64,000 bases of DNA from Amycolatopsis roodepoortensis (GCF_014873915.1 NZ_JADBEJ010000008.1:682001-746000); one strand, 5' to 3'. Positions 15,433 through 24,718 are shown, numbered from the stretch's first letter. Translations and numbers: made by a program. Notes: generated from the sequence alone by a model not told the origin.

Positions 15433-16064
15433 GCGAGCACGATCGCCTGTGCCCGGTCCCGTAACCCGAGTTTCGCCAGTATCCGGCCGACATACGTCTT
15501 GATCGTCTGTGCCGAGAGCACCAGATCCGCGGCGATCTCCGGATTGGACCGTCCTTTCGCGATCAACCGCAACACTTCCCGTTCGCGTTCGGTGAGCACG
15601 TCGAACCTCGCCGGGGACGGCCGCGGAGCCGGTGCGCTCGCCACGAAGTTCGCGATGAGCCGCTTCGTGACCGCGGGGGAGAGCAGCGCGTCCCCGGCGG
15701 CGACCACTTCGATGGCGTTGATCAGTTCGGCCGACGGCGCGTCCTTCAACAGGAACCCGCTCGCGCCCGCCCGCAGCGCCTCGTAGACGTAATCGTCCAG
15801 ATGGAACGTCGTCAGGACGAGCACTTTCGGCTTCTCGCCGTCACCTTCGAGCAGCCGCCTGGTCGCTTCGAGACCGTCCATCACCGGCATCCGGATGTCC
15901 ATCAGGACGACGTCCGGTGGCGTGGCCAGCGCGGCGATGTTCGCGAGCGCCGCGATCCCGTCGCCTGCCTGGCCCACCACGTCCAGACCCGGTTGCGCGT
16001 TCAGGAGGCCGGCGAAGCTCTCCCGCACCAAGGCCTGGTCGTCGACGATGAAAACGGTCGTCAC
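15402..16064 (-). CDS. NarL/FixJ-family response regulator
   Basis: 220 residues. Receiver domain (1-120): IVDDQALVRE with the acidic pocket, phospho-acceptor Asp in VVLMDIRMPVMDG, Thr in VLTTF, Lys in FLLKDA. LuxR-type HTH (about 150-215): LTEREREVLRLIAKGRSNPEIA, then QTIKTYVGRILAKLGLRDR. It pairs with the histidine kinase immediately upstream (4-bp ATGA overlap) and controls unknown targets. Confidence 0.95.
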   Translation of the reverse strand: MTTVFIVDDQALVRESFAGLLNAQPGLDVVGQAGDGIAALANIAALATPPDVVLMDIRMPVMDGLEATRRLLEGDGEKPKVLVLTTFHLDDYVYEALRAGASGFLLKDAPSAELINAIEVVAAGDALLSPAVTKRLIANFVASAPAPRPSPARFDVLTEREREVLRLIAKGRSNPEIAADLVLSAQTIKTYVGRILAKLGLRDRAQAIVLAYEAGLVSPT

Positions 16065-17320
16065 GCGTCGTCCACCCCCGGGAGATCCAGCTTGACGGCC
16101 ACGCGGAAACCGCCGTCGGCCCGCGGTCCCGCCTCGTGGGAGCCGCCGATCAGGGTAACGCGTTCGGCGATCCCGGCGAGGCCCGTGCCGTCACCTGCCG
16201 AAGGTGCGGCAGGCCTCGTGGGCGGACCGTTCTCGACGAGGATTTCGAGCCCATCGGGACCTCGCCGCACCTCGACCTCCACTTCCGCCCCCGGGCTGTG
16301 CCGTGCCGCGTTGCTCAGCGCCTCCTGGAGAATCCGGTACGCGGCGAGCTCGATCAGCGCGGGAACGTCGTCGCAGGCGGAGATCTTCGCGCGGATCCCG
16401 ATCCCGGAGGCCCGGCAGCCGTCGATCAGCGACGGCACCTCCGCGAGCCCTGGCTGTGGTTCGTGCTCTGGCTCGGCCTCGGTGTCACGCAGTACGCCGA
16501 CCAGCCGCCGGGCCTCGTCGAGCGCTTCCCGCGCCGCGACCCCGATGGCGCGGAACTCCTCCTCCGCGGCCTCGGACACGTCCGGGACGCGGTAGCGCGC
16601 GCTGTCGGTCCGCAGCGCGATCAGGGAGAGGTGATGGCCGATGATGTCGTGCAGTTCCCTGGCGATCAACGCGCGTTCCTGCAACGAAGCCCGTTTCGCC
16701 CGCTCCTCGACCGTCGTGCGCTCGGCCGCGTCGACCTGCTCCAGCGCCCGGCGGCGTTGCTGCATCCCGTATCCCGCCGCGATGGTCGCGGCCACCACGA
16801 TCAACGACCACACCAAGGTCTTCGTGCCCGCGCGCGGTAGCTGCGCGACGCCGACCCCGACGGCCAGCGTCACGGCGATGATCGAGATCCCCCTGCCCTG
16901 CCCGGGTTTCGTGCGGGCGAGCGTCATCGCGAGCACCGGGAGATACGGCAGGACGTGGACCTGCAACGGCCAGTCCGACAGGGTCGGGCCGAACAGCGTG
17001 GGCCTGGCGGGGAAGAGGACCGCGATGATCGCGCAGACCATCCCCGCCGCCGCCACCCGGACGGCGGTCAACGGCCGCTTGACGACCAGCAACGGCGGCA
17101 CGACCTGCAGGATCAGCAGGAAGAAGACCAGCGGCAGGCTGTTACCGCCGAGGTATCGCGCCCAAGTGCCGTAGGTCAGGCCCACCAGCACTGCGAGCGC
17201 GGATCCGGCGAGGAGCGTCTTCACCCAGACCGGTCCGCGCCACCAGGCCGACGGCGGTTCCAGATCGGCGTCGCGTCCGGTGAGGAGCGCCCACCCCAGG
17301 GAACCGCCGTACGAATCCAT
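16061..17320 (-). CDS. Sensor histidine kinase (HisKA_3/NarX type)
   Basis: 419 residues. Five or six N-terminal membrane helices (about 30-185), a coiled linker (EQVDAAERTTVEERAKRASLQ), a HisKA_3 dimerisation domain with the phospho-acceptor in ALIARELHDIIGHHLSLI, and an ATPase domain with ALSNAARHSPGAEVEV (N box) and GTGLAGIAERV (G box). It autophosphorylates and activates the response regulator encoded 3' of it. The short sensor part suggests envelope or membrane stress sensing, but the signal is not evident. Confidence 0.94.
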   Translation of the reverse strand: MDSYGGSLGWALLTGRDADLEPPSAWWRGPVWVKTLLAGSALAVLVGLTYGTWARYLGGNSLPLVFFLLILQVVPPLLVVKRPLTAVRVAAAGMVCAIIAVLFPARPTLFGPTLSDWPLQVHVLPYLPVLAMTLARTKPGQGRGISIIAVTLAVGVGVAQLPRAGTKTLVWSLIVVAATIAAGYGMQQRRRALEQVDAAERTTVEERAKRASLQERALIARELHDIIGHHLSLIALRTDSARYRVPDVSEAAEEEFRAIGVAAREALDEARRLVGVLRDTEAEPEHEPQPGLAEVPSLIDGCRASGIGIRAKISACDDVPALIELAAYRILQEALSNAARHSPGAEVEVEVRRGPDGLEILVENGPPTRPAAPSAGDGTGLAGIAERVTLIGGSHEAGPRADGGFRVAVKLDLPGVDDA

Positions 17321-17452
17321 GGCTCGACGCTAACGACGCCGCGGACCGGGCACATCCCCTCGTGGGGGACACCGGGAGTCCCCTACGAGGTGACGCGGAC
17401 TGCTCGCCCGGGCGGGATGTGCCGGACGGTGCCCCGCGGTCAGGCTCGGTCC

Positions 17453-18136
17453 ATGAACGACATCAGAGGGTTGATCAGGCTGTCCGCGTTCGCGTGGCTG
17501 GCGGCGGGGCTGGTCATCGCGGTCTACGTCGAGATCGTCAACGCCGGTGCGGTCGATCCGCTCGCCACCACCTTCAGCGAGTACGTCCACGTCGGTCAGG
17601 GCACGCGGCTCGTCGGGGTCGCCATGCTGGCCGTCGGCTTCGGCGCGCTGACCATCGCGGGCGGTGTCCGCCTGTCCGGCGCGGTGTGGGCGGCCAGGCT
17701 CGTCGCCTTGTCCGGCGTCGCGCTCTGCGTACTCGCGGTGTTCCCGCAGGAGCCGATGGACCAGCCGCTGACCTGGCACGGCGCGATCCACCGGCACGCC
17801 GCGCTCGTCGCTTTCGCCGCGTTACCGCTGGCAGGGCTGGTCCTCGGGACGCCCCGTCGGCTGTCCTACGCCGCGTTGGCCGCCCTGGTGGTCTTCGTCG
17901 CGACGTTCCTGGTCGACGCCCGCGCGGTGAGCGGATTGGCCGAACGGATCCTGCTGATCCTCGAACTCGCGCTGCTGGTCGCCCTCACCCGCCGTGGTGG
18001 CTTTGCGATGCAACCTCGTGCAACTCTTTCTTTCGCGGCCCGGACGTCGTTTCCTTGTAGTGACTTGGCGCGGCAGCGGAGGACATGTGGGCGAAGCGGT
18101 TGCGGGGATCGTGGCGAACCCCGCTTCGGAGCGTGA
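17453..18136 (+). CDS. DUF998-type membrane protein
   Basis: 227 residues. Hydrophobic helices from LSAFAWLAAGLVIAVYVEIV through LLILELALLVALT match the DUF998 layout, with FSEYVH and HGAIHRHAALVAF loops. The last about 45 residues after LVALTRRGG are polar, Arg/Cys-rich and unlike the family, and they overlap the next gene by 50 bp. The natural C-terminus was probably near 18003, and an extended or shifted reading frame gives the odd tail. Function unknown. Confidence 0.75.
   Translation: MNDIRGLIRLSAFAWLAAGLVIAVYVEIVNAGAVDPLATTFSEYVHVGQGTRLVGVAMLAVGFGALTIAGGVRLSGAVWAARLVALSGVALCVLAVFPQEPMDQPLTWHGAIHRHAALVAFAALPLAGLVLGTPRRLSYAALAALVVFVATFLVDARAVSGLAERILLILELALLVALTRRGGFAMQPRATLSFAARTSFPCSDLARQRRTCGRSGCGDRGEPRFGA
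18009..18024 (+). promoter_or_regulatory. 10-bp-phased TGCAAC direct repeat, possible operator
   Basis: TGCAAC at 18009-18014 and again at 18019-18024, one helical turn apart, lies in the 3' tail of the DUF998 gene, 63 bp before the AcoX-like start. It may be the site of the GAF regulator encoded downstream. Only the repeat itself is seen. Confidence 0.3.
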
Positions 18137-18959
18137 CATCCAGAGCCTGCGTTCGGCACTGAGGGTGGCCGGCGTCGGCCGCGTGATGGTGTGGACCGAC
18201 GCGGGCAAGATCATCGGCACCGTCCGCCGGATGGTGGACGCGGGCGCGAGCGTGATCATCTGCCTCGGCAACGCGACCATGATGCGCGCGGCCGCGGCCG
18301 CCTGCGGTGACGTGCCGCTGCTGATGCTGCCTGCCGGAGGCGCCGACGAGTCCGCCGTCGCCGGACTCGCCGCCGGGCTGGTGGCCACCCATCAGGTGGA
18401 CACGGACCTGGTCACGAACCGCGCGACCGTGCTCGAGGTCGTCACGAAGGCCCGCCGCGAGATCGCGCTGACCGACGTCAGCGTGTGCTCGGAGAGCCGG
18501 TGGGATCCCGCGTCGCTGACCGAGCTGTACTGCACGTTCGCCGTCCCGGACGGGGTCGGGCTGTCGAGTATTCCCGGGCGGCTGTGCCCCAGCCCGAAGT
18601 CCACTGTGGACGGTGTCGCGGTCTCGCTCGGGCCGGTCGACGAGACGCCGTACGTCGTACAGGCGCCGATCGCGCCCGGCGAGGTCCGGGCGGTGGGTGT
18701 CCGCGGCTGGAGCGTGCTGCACGCGGGCGTCCGTGTCGACCTCGCCGCCGCCGGCGGCTCCATCGCGCTCGACGGCCAACCGCATTTCGTGCTCAAGCCG
18801 GGAGAGAGCGCTTTCGTGGAGTTGAAGCCCGACGGCCCGTGGTGCGTCGACGTCCGCGCCGTGATGGCCGAGGCCACCCGGACCGGGCTGCTGCTTGGCC
18901 GGAAGCCTGCCGAGGTCCTGCCGAGGCCCCGCCTCGCGGACGCACGCTTCCCCGGGTAA
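18087..18959 (+). CDS. AcoX-like (NAD-kinase-fold) protein with degenerate GGDGT motif
   Basis: 290 residues from GTG 18087 with GGAGGA 3 bases upstream; GTG 18060 is an alternative. N-terminal GIVANPASERDIQSL is the AcoX/ATP-NAD-kinase start. The fold continues with GRVMVWTDAGKIIGTVRRM, CGDVPLLMLPAGGADES and ATVAGL-type helices. The usual GGDGTxR nucleotide motif reads CLGNATMMR, so kinase activity is doubtful. AcoX genes of this type travel with acetoin/alcohol catabolism regulators, and a GAF regulator follows 81 bp downstream. Its role may be ligand binding rather than NAD phosphorylation. Confidence 0.7.
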   Translation: MGEAVAGIVANPASERDIQSLRSALRVAGVGRVMVWTDAGKIIGTVRRMVDAGASVIICLGNATMMRAAAAACGDVPLLMLPAGGADESAVAGLAAGLVATHQVDTDLVTNRATVLEVVTKARREIALTDVSVCSESRWDPASLTELYCTFAVPDGVGLSSIPGRLCPSPKSTVDGVAVSLGPVDETPYVVQAPIAPGEVRAVGVRGWSVLHAGVRVDLAAAGGSIALDGQPHFVLKPGESAFVELKPDGPWCVDVRAVMAEATRTGLLLGRKPAEVLPRPRLADARFPG

Positions 18960-19040
18960 GCCGCGCCCAGGTCACAGAGACCTTCCGCTCCCCGGGACGT
19001 CCGGGCACACTGGCCTGAACAGAGCAAAGGAGTGGGCCAG

Positions 19041-20291
19041 GTGCAGCTGGAGGCGGCGCTGCCGGTCGGCGCGGACCCGCGGCGGCACGCACGCGCCCTC
19101 GCCGAGGTGCGCGAGGCGGCGCTCGCCGGGACCACGCTTCCGAGTGCTCCGCGAGCGGTCATCGGCGCGTCCTGGCAGCGGATGCGGCGTCTCGGCCTCG
19201 ACCCGGATCGCGGCTCGCCGTCGTCCGCGCTCACCCCGGACCAGCTGGAAACCCGCCGCCGCGGAAGCGGTCTCGCGGCCGTCCTGCCCGTTCTGCGCGG
19301 CGGCCTGATCAGCCTCGCCGAGCAGGCCGCGCACATCATGGCCGTCGTCGACGCCGACGGCCGTGTCCTCTGGCGCGACGGCAGCACCGCGGTCCGCCGC
19401 CGCGCCGACGGGCTCGGGTTCATCGAAGGGGTCGACTGGCACGAGCGCGCGGCGGGCACCAACGCCATCGGCACCGCACTGGTCGCGAGGCATCCGGTCC
19501 AGGTCTACTCGGCCGAGCACTACGTCAGCAACCAGCACGACTGGACCTGCGCCGCGGCGCCGCTGCACGATCCGAGGGACGGCAGGCTGCTCGGCGTCAT
19601 CGACCTCTCCGGACCGGCCTCCACTGTGCACCCGACGACCCTCGCGCTGGTCGATACGGTCGCGAAGCTCGCCGAAGCGAATCTGCGGACCACCCATCTC
19701 TCCGAGCTCGAACGGTTGCGCGGTCTGGCCACACCGCTGCTCGCCAAGGTGAAGGGCCGGGCGGTCATCGCCGACCCGCACGGCTGGATCGCGGCCTCGG
19801 CCGGTCTCGTCCCGGTCGGCCGGATCGCGCTGCCGAACGACGCCGCTCCCGGCCGCACCTGGCTGCCGGCCTATGGCGAATGCCTGCTGGAGCCGCTGCC
19901 CGGCGGCTGGCTCGTCCGGTTCACCGAGGGGGAGGACGCGCCGCCGACGCGGGTCGTGCTCGATCTGAGGTCTTCGCGGGAAAGCACGCTGCGCGTCTCG
20001 GGCGCGGCGGGCACCTGGTCGCACCGGCTGAGCCCACGGCACGCGGAGATGCTGTACGTCCTCGCGCGGCATCGCGAAGGCAGGTCGGCGTCGGAACTGT
20101 CACGCGACCTCTTCGGCGACGCCGGCCGCACCGTCACCGTCCGCGCGGAGATGTCCAGGATGAGGCGGCATTTCGGCGGGTTCCTGCTGGCCAGGCCGTA
20201 CCGGTTCGGCGACGACGTCGAGGTCGTGGTCGAACGGCCGTCCGACGGTGAGGTGCTCCCGCATTCGGTCGCGCCCGCCGTCCGCGACTGA
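19041..20291 (+). CDS. GAF-domain transcriptional regulator (AcoR-like sensor half)
   Basis: 416 residues from GTG 19041, which has AAAGGAG 8 bases upstream; GTG 19032 would sit on the ribosome site. The N-terminal half has IGASWQRMRRLGLDPD and a GAF domain with GTNAIGTALVARHPVQVYSAEHY and WTCAAAPLHDPRDGRLLGVIDLSGP, a typical AcoR arrangement. There is no sigma-54 AAA domain. The C-terminus (about 335-400) is a winged helix (LSPRHAEMLYVLARHREGRSASELSRDLF). It probably regulates the AcoX-like gene and an unlinked dehydrogenase in response to a small metabolite. Confidence 0.8.
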   Translation: MQLEAALPVGADPRRHARALAEVREAALAGTTLPSAPRAVIGASWQRMRRLGLDPDRGSPSSALTPDQLETRRRGSGLAAVLPVLRGGLISLAEQAAHIMAVVDADGRVLWRDGSTAVRRRADGLGFIEGVDWHERAAGTNAIGTALVARHPVQVYSAEHYVSNQHDWTCAAAPLHDPRDGRLLGVIDLSGPASTVHPTTLALVDTVAKLAEANLRTTHLSELERLRGLATPLLAKVKGRAVIADPHGWIAASAGLVPVGRIALPNDAAPGRTWLPAYGECLLEPLPGGWLVRFTEGEDAPPTRVVLDLRSSRESTLRVSGAAGTWSHRLSPRHAEMLYVLARHREGRSASELSRDLFGDAGRTVTVRAEMSRMRRHFGGFLLARPYRFGDDVEVVVERPSDGEVLPHSVAPAVRD

Positions 20292-20358
20292 ATCTCCACC
20301 CCCGCCTCGACCCGGCGGGGGTCCCGGTCCACCCCGCCGCGTGCCTAACGTCCGTGAC

Positions 20359-20481
20359 ATGGGAAAGATGAACGTGAAAGGCCTGGTGGCGCTGGTCGTG
20401 GTGGGGGTCGTCGTCCTGCTCGGGTTCCTGGCCTACCGGCTGATCCTGGTGGAGATGATCACGCGGTTGAGCGAGCACTGA
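20359..20481 (+). CDS. 40-residue single-pass membrane peptide
   Basis: MGKMNVKGLVALVVVGVVVL... is one strongly hydrophobic helix with basic N-terminus and a short polar tail (ITRLSEH). It lies 7 bp before a two-component kinase on the same strand and may be its small membrane partner. A second ATG at 20368 is possible. A TAACGT sequence 9 bp before the start suggests leaderless transcription. Unknown function. Confidence 0.55.
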   Translation: MGKMNVKGLVALVVVGVVVLLGFLAYRLILVEMITRLSEH

Positions 20482-20488
20482 GGGAGCC

Positions 20489-21617
20489 ATGGGGAAGCGG
20501 AGCAAGCCGCTGCTGCCCGACACGATCGCGCCCAGCTGGCTGGTGGTCCAGCTGCTCGGCACGGCCGCGATCGTGGTGGTGTTGCTGACCGCTCGCGAGT
20601 CCAGTGCGTGGATCTGGACGGCGTACGGCGTCAGCGCGGTCTGCTGGCTGGGGTTCGTGGTGGTCTCTCCGCGGTTTCCCCGGGTGGCGACCGTCCTGCT
20701 CGCGGTGGCGAGTGTCGCGCCGTCGATCACCCTCGGCTGGGCGGAGGACTCCTCCGCCATCGTGCTGGCGGTGGTCACGGTCAGCCGGTTCGCCTCCCTG
20801 ACCGAGCCGTCGGTGGCCGCCATCATGGGGGTGGTGGGGCTCGACGCGGGCCTCGCGGCGGTCACCGGCCTGGTCGCGGGGCGCGTCCGGACCGCTGGTG
20901 TTCGGCAACGTCGGCGTGCTGCTCGTGCTGATGCTGCTGGGCTTGAACCGGCGGCAGTACGAGGTGCAGGCGGCGCAGGCGGCCGCGCTCCTGGAGCAGA
21001 CCAAGCTGGCGCAGAAGGAACACGCGCGGGCCGCCGCGCTCGACGAGCGCACACGGATCGCCAGGGAGATCCACGATGTGCTCGCGCATTCGCTGGGGGC
21101 ACTGGGAGTCCACCTCGAGATCGCCGAGGTCCTGCTGGCCGAGAAGTCCGATGTGGACGGTGCGCTCGGCAGGGTCCGGCTGTCCCGGCGGCTGGCCGCG
21201 GACGGGCTCGCCGAGGCGCGCGACGCGGTCGCCGCCCTGCGCAGCGATGTCCCGTCGCTGGCCGAAGCCTTGCGACAGCTGGCGAACACCCACCACGGCG
21301 GAGCGTCATTCGAAGTCGAGGGGGAGCAGCGTCCGCTGCCGTCCGCCGAGGTGGTCTCGCTGGTGGGTGTAGCGCGGGAAGCCTTGACCAACGCGGCGAA
21401 GCATGCCGCCGGGCGGCCGGTGTCGCTCCGGCTCTTCTTCACCCGGACGGAGGTTCGCTTGCGAGTGTGGAACGAACTCGGTGAAACCGCTCGATCGAAG
21501 GACGTCGGGGGATTCGGCCTCACCGGGATGAGGGAGCGGCTCGCACTCGCCGGTGGCACGCTGACCGCAGGGCCGGACGACGGGCGCTGGACGGTGGAGG
21601 CGGTGGTGCGGGCGTGA
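20489..21617 (+). pseudogene. Histidine kinase split by a +1 frameshift
   Basis: From ATG 20489 (GGGAGCC upstream) the frame encodes four to five membrane helices to LVAGR at about 20884. The kinase then continues in another frame from about 20880 (GPLVFGNVGVLLVLMLLGLN, then ERTRIAREIHDVLAHSLG with the phospho-His, ALTNAAKHA and GFGLTGMRERL). One surplus base in GCGGGGCGC (20876-20884) explains it. The two halves together match a complete HisKA_3 kinase of about 375 residues. Either a sequencing error in the G-run or a real disruption. An independent start at GTG 20898 lacks a ribosome site and would remove most of the sensor. Confidence 0.8.
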
Positions 21618-22249
21618 TCCGGGTGGTCGTGGTCGATGACCAGCAGGTCATGCGCGAGGGGCTCGTCGCGTTGCTCGGGCTGATCGACGGGGTCGAGGTC
21701 GCCGGCTCCGCGGGCGACGGGCGGCAGGCGCTCGACCTGCTCCGCCACACCGCGGCCGACGTCGTGCTGATGGACCTGCGCATGCCCGTACTGGACGGAG
21801 TGGCCGCGACCAGACTGCTCAAACGTGATCACCCGGAGGTCGCGGTCGTCGTCCTCACGACGTACGCGGACGACGCTTCGATCGCCGACGCGGTGCGTGC
21901 CGGAGCCCGCGGTTACCTGACGAAGGATGCCGGGCGCGCCGAGATCGGGGCGGCCGTCCGCTCCGCCGCGAACGGGCAGGCGATCTTCGCCGCCGAAGTC
22001 TCCGACAGGCTCGTCGCCGCGCTCGAATCGAGAACCACCAGGGCCAAGACCGAGCTCCCGGACGGGCTCACCGCGCGCGAAGCCGAAGTGCTCGGCCTCA
22101 TCGCGCGCGGGCTGTCCAATCCGGAAATCGCCGCCGAACTGTTCATCGGCGAAGCCACCGTGAAAAGCCACATCAACCATGCCTTCGCGAAGATCGGTGT
22201 GCGCAATCGTGCGGAGGCCGTGCGGTACGGCCTGGAAAAAGGCCTCTGA
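21614..22249 (+). CDS. NarL/FixJ-family response regulator
   Basis: 211 residues, GTG start overlapping the kinase stop (GTGA). Receiver with VVVDDQQVMREG, VVLMDLRMPVLDG (phospho-Asp), VLTTYAD and YLTKDA; LuxR HTH with LTAREAEVLGLIARGLSNPEIAAELF and ATVKSHINHAFAKIGVRNR. Intact, although its cognate kinase upstream is frameshifted in this sequence. Confidence 0.95.
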   Translation: MIRVVVVDDQQVMREGLVALLGLIDGVEVAGSAGDGRQALDLLRHTAADVVLMDLRMPVLDGVAATRLLKRDHPEVAVVVLTTYADDASIADAVRAGARGYLTKDAGRAEIGAAVRSAANGQAIFAAEVSDRLVAALESRTTRAKTELPDGLTAREAEVLGLIARGLSNPEIAAELFIGEATVKSHINHAFAKIGVRNRAEAVRYGLEKGL

Positions 22250-22355
22250 CGCCGCCGGGAGATCACGTGCCGATGACACACACCGGTGTCACTGGCTGCG
22301 CCGATCCCGACTCGGATACCTTCTTTGCGGGTAGAGCCAATGGGGAGGATCGGCG

Positions 22356-23750
22356 ATGACGAGCACAGTGACCCGGCCGGGGCCGCCGGGGAGCCCCGAG
22401 CCACCCCCTGCGCCGGGAGGTCGCGGAGGGATCGCCGGGCTGCTCGAACTGCCGGGCAACGGGATCCGCGCGATCGTCCGGTCCGCGGCGACCACACCGG
22501 GCAGGCTGTCGGTGATCGCGATCGGGCTCGTCCTGCTGTCGCTGGTCGCGGGCGTGTTCGGCACGCTGGCCGCGCAGGACAAGAAGGACACGATCAACGG
22601 CCTGATCGACCACCGCGAACCGCTCGCCGCCGCCGCGCAGCAGGTCTACCGCGCGCTTTCGGACGCCGACGCGACAGCGGCCAGCTCGTTCCTCTCCATC
22701 GGCACCGAGCCGCTCCCGATGCGCCAGCGGTACGAACGCGACATCGCGGAGGCCGGGGCGGCGCTGGCGAAGGCGGCATCGGACTCGTCCGGTGTCGGCG
22801 AGGCCGCCGAGCAGATCAACATCCTCAGCCGCGAGCTCCCCGTCTACACAGGACTGATCGAGACCGCGCGCACCTACAACCGGCAGGGTTTCCCCGTCGG
22901 TGCCTCGTATCTCCGTGAGGCGTCGGAGCTGATGCGGTCGAAAATCCTTCCCGCCGCACAGGAGCTCTACCGGACCGACACCGACCGGCTCGCCGCCGAA
23001 CAGGACGACGCGACCGGATTCCCTTGGCTGGCAACGGCTTTGGTGCTCGCCCTGCTCGCCGCGCTGATCGTCACCCAGGTACACCTGACCCGGAAGACCA
23101 ACCGGCTGCTGAACGTCGGGCTGGTCGTCGCGACCGTGTCGGTGGTGGTGGCCCTGCTGTGGGGCGCGGCCGCGCTGATCGTGCAGAGCTCCCTCGTCGG
23201 CAGTGGTGAGGACGACGGCTCGCACCAGGTGGACGTCCTCGTCCGCGCTCGGATCGCGGCCCTGCAGGCCCGGGCCAACGAAACACTCACCCTCGTCGCC
23301 CGGGGTGACGGCGCGGCGTACGAAAAGGACTTCACCGATCTCGCCGGGCAGCTCGGCGGGACGGACGGCCAAGGCGGCCTGCTGGGTGAGGCCCGTGGTC
23401 TCGCGGCGGGCGGCGCGGCGGCGGACAAGGTGGACGCGGCCATCCAAGCGGCGTCGGCCTGGTTCAAGGCACACGGTCAGGTGCGGAAGCAGGACGACGA
23501 CGGCTCCTACCAGGACGCCGTCGACACCGCCATCCGTGACGACCTGAAGGACGGCGCCGCCGCGGCGTTCCTGCGGCTCGACGAGAACCTGGTGGCCGCG
23601 ATCAACGTGGGACGACAGGAATTCCTCGACGACACCCGCGGCGCCGACCGTGCGCTGACCCTGCTCGCGCCGGGTATCGCGGTACTGGCGCTGATCGCGG
23701 CGGCAGGGGCCGCGTTGGGAATCCGTGAACGGCTGAGGGAGTACCGGTGA
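22356..23750 (+). CDS. glnX: GlnX-type transmembrane signalling protein
   Basis: 464 residues, ATG 22356 with GGGGAGGAT upstream. A Pro/Gly-rich cytoplasmic N-terminus, then helix 1 (LSVIAIGLVLLSLVAGVFG), a helical periplasmic domain (about 75-220), helices 2 and 3 (ATALVLALLAALIVTQV; LVVATVSVVVALLWGAAALI), a second periplasmic helical domain (about 285-430) and helix 4 near the C-terminus. This four-helix, two-loop plan and the position before glnH match the mycobacterial GlnX, which relays periplasmic amino-acid binding by GlnH to PknG. Its stop overlaps the glnH start. Confidence 0.82.
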   Translation: MTSTVTRPGPPGSPEPPPAPGGRGGIAGLLELPGNGIRAIVRSAATTPGRLSVIAIGLVLLSLVAGVFGTLAAQDKKDTINGLIDHREPLAAAAQQVYRALSDADATAASSFLSIGTEPLPMRQRYERDIAEAGAALAKAASDSSGVGEAAEQINILSRELPVYTGLIETARTYNRQGFPVGASYLREASELMRSKILPAAQELYRTDTDRLAAEQDDATGFPWLATALVLALLAALIVTQVHLTRKTNRLLNVGLVVATVSVVVALLWGAAALIVQSSLVGSGEDDGSHQVDVLVRARIAALQARANETLTLVARGDGAAYEKDFTDLAGQLGGTDGQGGLLGEARGLAAGGAAADKVDAAIQAASAWFKAHGQVRKQDDDGSYQDAVDTAIRDDLKDGAAAAFLRLDENLVAAINVGRQEFLDDTRGADRALTLLAPGIAVLALIAAAGAALGIRERLREYR

Positions 23751-24715
23751 TGCGGAACGGTCTGCGAACGGCCGTGCTCGGCGCGGTCTTGGTGCTGGCG
23801 ACGGCTTGTGGCAGCGCGGGGGCGCCGGTCGACCCGGCGCCCGTCGGCGAGGTCGCGCCGCCGCTGCCCGCGAACGTCGGCGGCGCCGACAACGCCGGTG
23901 GTGGCGGAACGACCGACACGAGCTGCAACCCGCTGGCCAGCCTGCGGCCGACCAGCGGCACGTCGATCACCAGCGGCTCGACGATGGCGAAGATCAAGGA
24001 GAAGGGCAAACTCGTCGCGGGCGTCGACCAGACGACGTTCCTGTTCGGTTTCCGGAATCCGACCTCGGGCCAGCTCGAAGGCTTCGACATCGACATGGTC
24101 AACGAGATCGCGAAGGCGATCTTCGGCAGCGCGGAAGGGCGCGTGCAGTTCCGCGCGATCCCGTCGAAGCTGCGGGAAGACGTGCTCGAGAAGAAGCAGG
24201 TCGACATCGTGGTGCGGACCTACAGCATCACCTGCAGCCGGCTGAAGAAGGTCAACTTCTCCACCGCGTATTACCAAGCGGGGCAACGGATCCTGGTCGA
24301 ATCCGGCTCGAAGGTCGCGAACCTGTCGGACCTCGGCGGGCGGCGCGTGTGCGCGACCAAGACGTCGACCTCGCTGACGAAGATCGCCGCGGATCCGTCG
24401 AAACCGGTGCCGGTCTCGGTGGACAACTGGTCGGACTGCCTGGTGATGCTGCAGCAGAAGCAGGTCGAAGCCGTGTCGACGGACGACGTCATCCTCGCCG
24501 GGATGCTCGCGCAGGACCCGACGCTGAAGATCGTGGGAAGCCGGTTCACCGAGGAGAACTACGGCATCGGTATCCCCAAGGAGAACGAGGACATGGTGCG
24601 GTTCGTGAACGCCGTGCTGGAGAACGTGCGCGGCGGTGCGTGGCAGACGAGCTACGCGAAATGGATCGGGAGCAAACTCGAGGGCGGGACACCGCCTCCG
24701 GCCCAGTACAAGTGA
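23750..24715 (+). CDS. glnH: GlnH-type amino-acid-binding lipoprotein
   Basis: 321 residues from ATG 23750 (GTG 23747 is an in-frame alternative). Lipobox LATAC gives a lipid-anchored Cys near residue 20, then a Gly/Pro-rich linker and an SBP_bac_3 domain: IKEKGKLVAGVDQTTFLFGF, EGFDIDMVNEIAKAIFG, VVRTYSITCSRLKKVNFSTAYYQAGQRILV and YGIGIPKENEDMVRFVNAVL. It binds Asp/Glu/Gln-like ligands. With GlnX it forms the input of the PknG pathway; no permease or ATPase genes accompany it, which fits a sensor and not a transporter. Confidence 0.88.
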   Translation: MRNGLRTAVLGAVLVLATACGSAGAPVDPAPVGEVAPPLPANVGGADNAGGGGTTDTSCNPLASLRPTSGTSITSGSTMAKIKEKGKLVAGVDQTTFLFGFRNPTSGQLEGFDIDMVNEIAKAIFGSAEGRVQFRAIPSKLREDVLEKKQVDIVVRTYSITCSRLKKVNFSTAYYQAGQRILVESGSKVANLSDLGGRRVCATKTSTSLTKIAADPSKPVPVSVDNWSDCLVMLQQKQVEAVSTDDVILAGMLAQDPTLKIVGSRFTEENYGIGIPKENEDMVRFVNAVLENVRGGAWQTSYAKWIGSKLEGGTPPPAQYK

Positions 24716-24718
24716 TAA

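Noticed and set aside
20898..21617. A separate soluble kinase starting at GTG 20898
   Set aside because: No ribosome site and the start falls inside a membrane helix; a frameshift in one gene explains both halves better.
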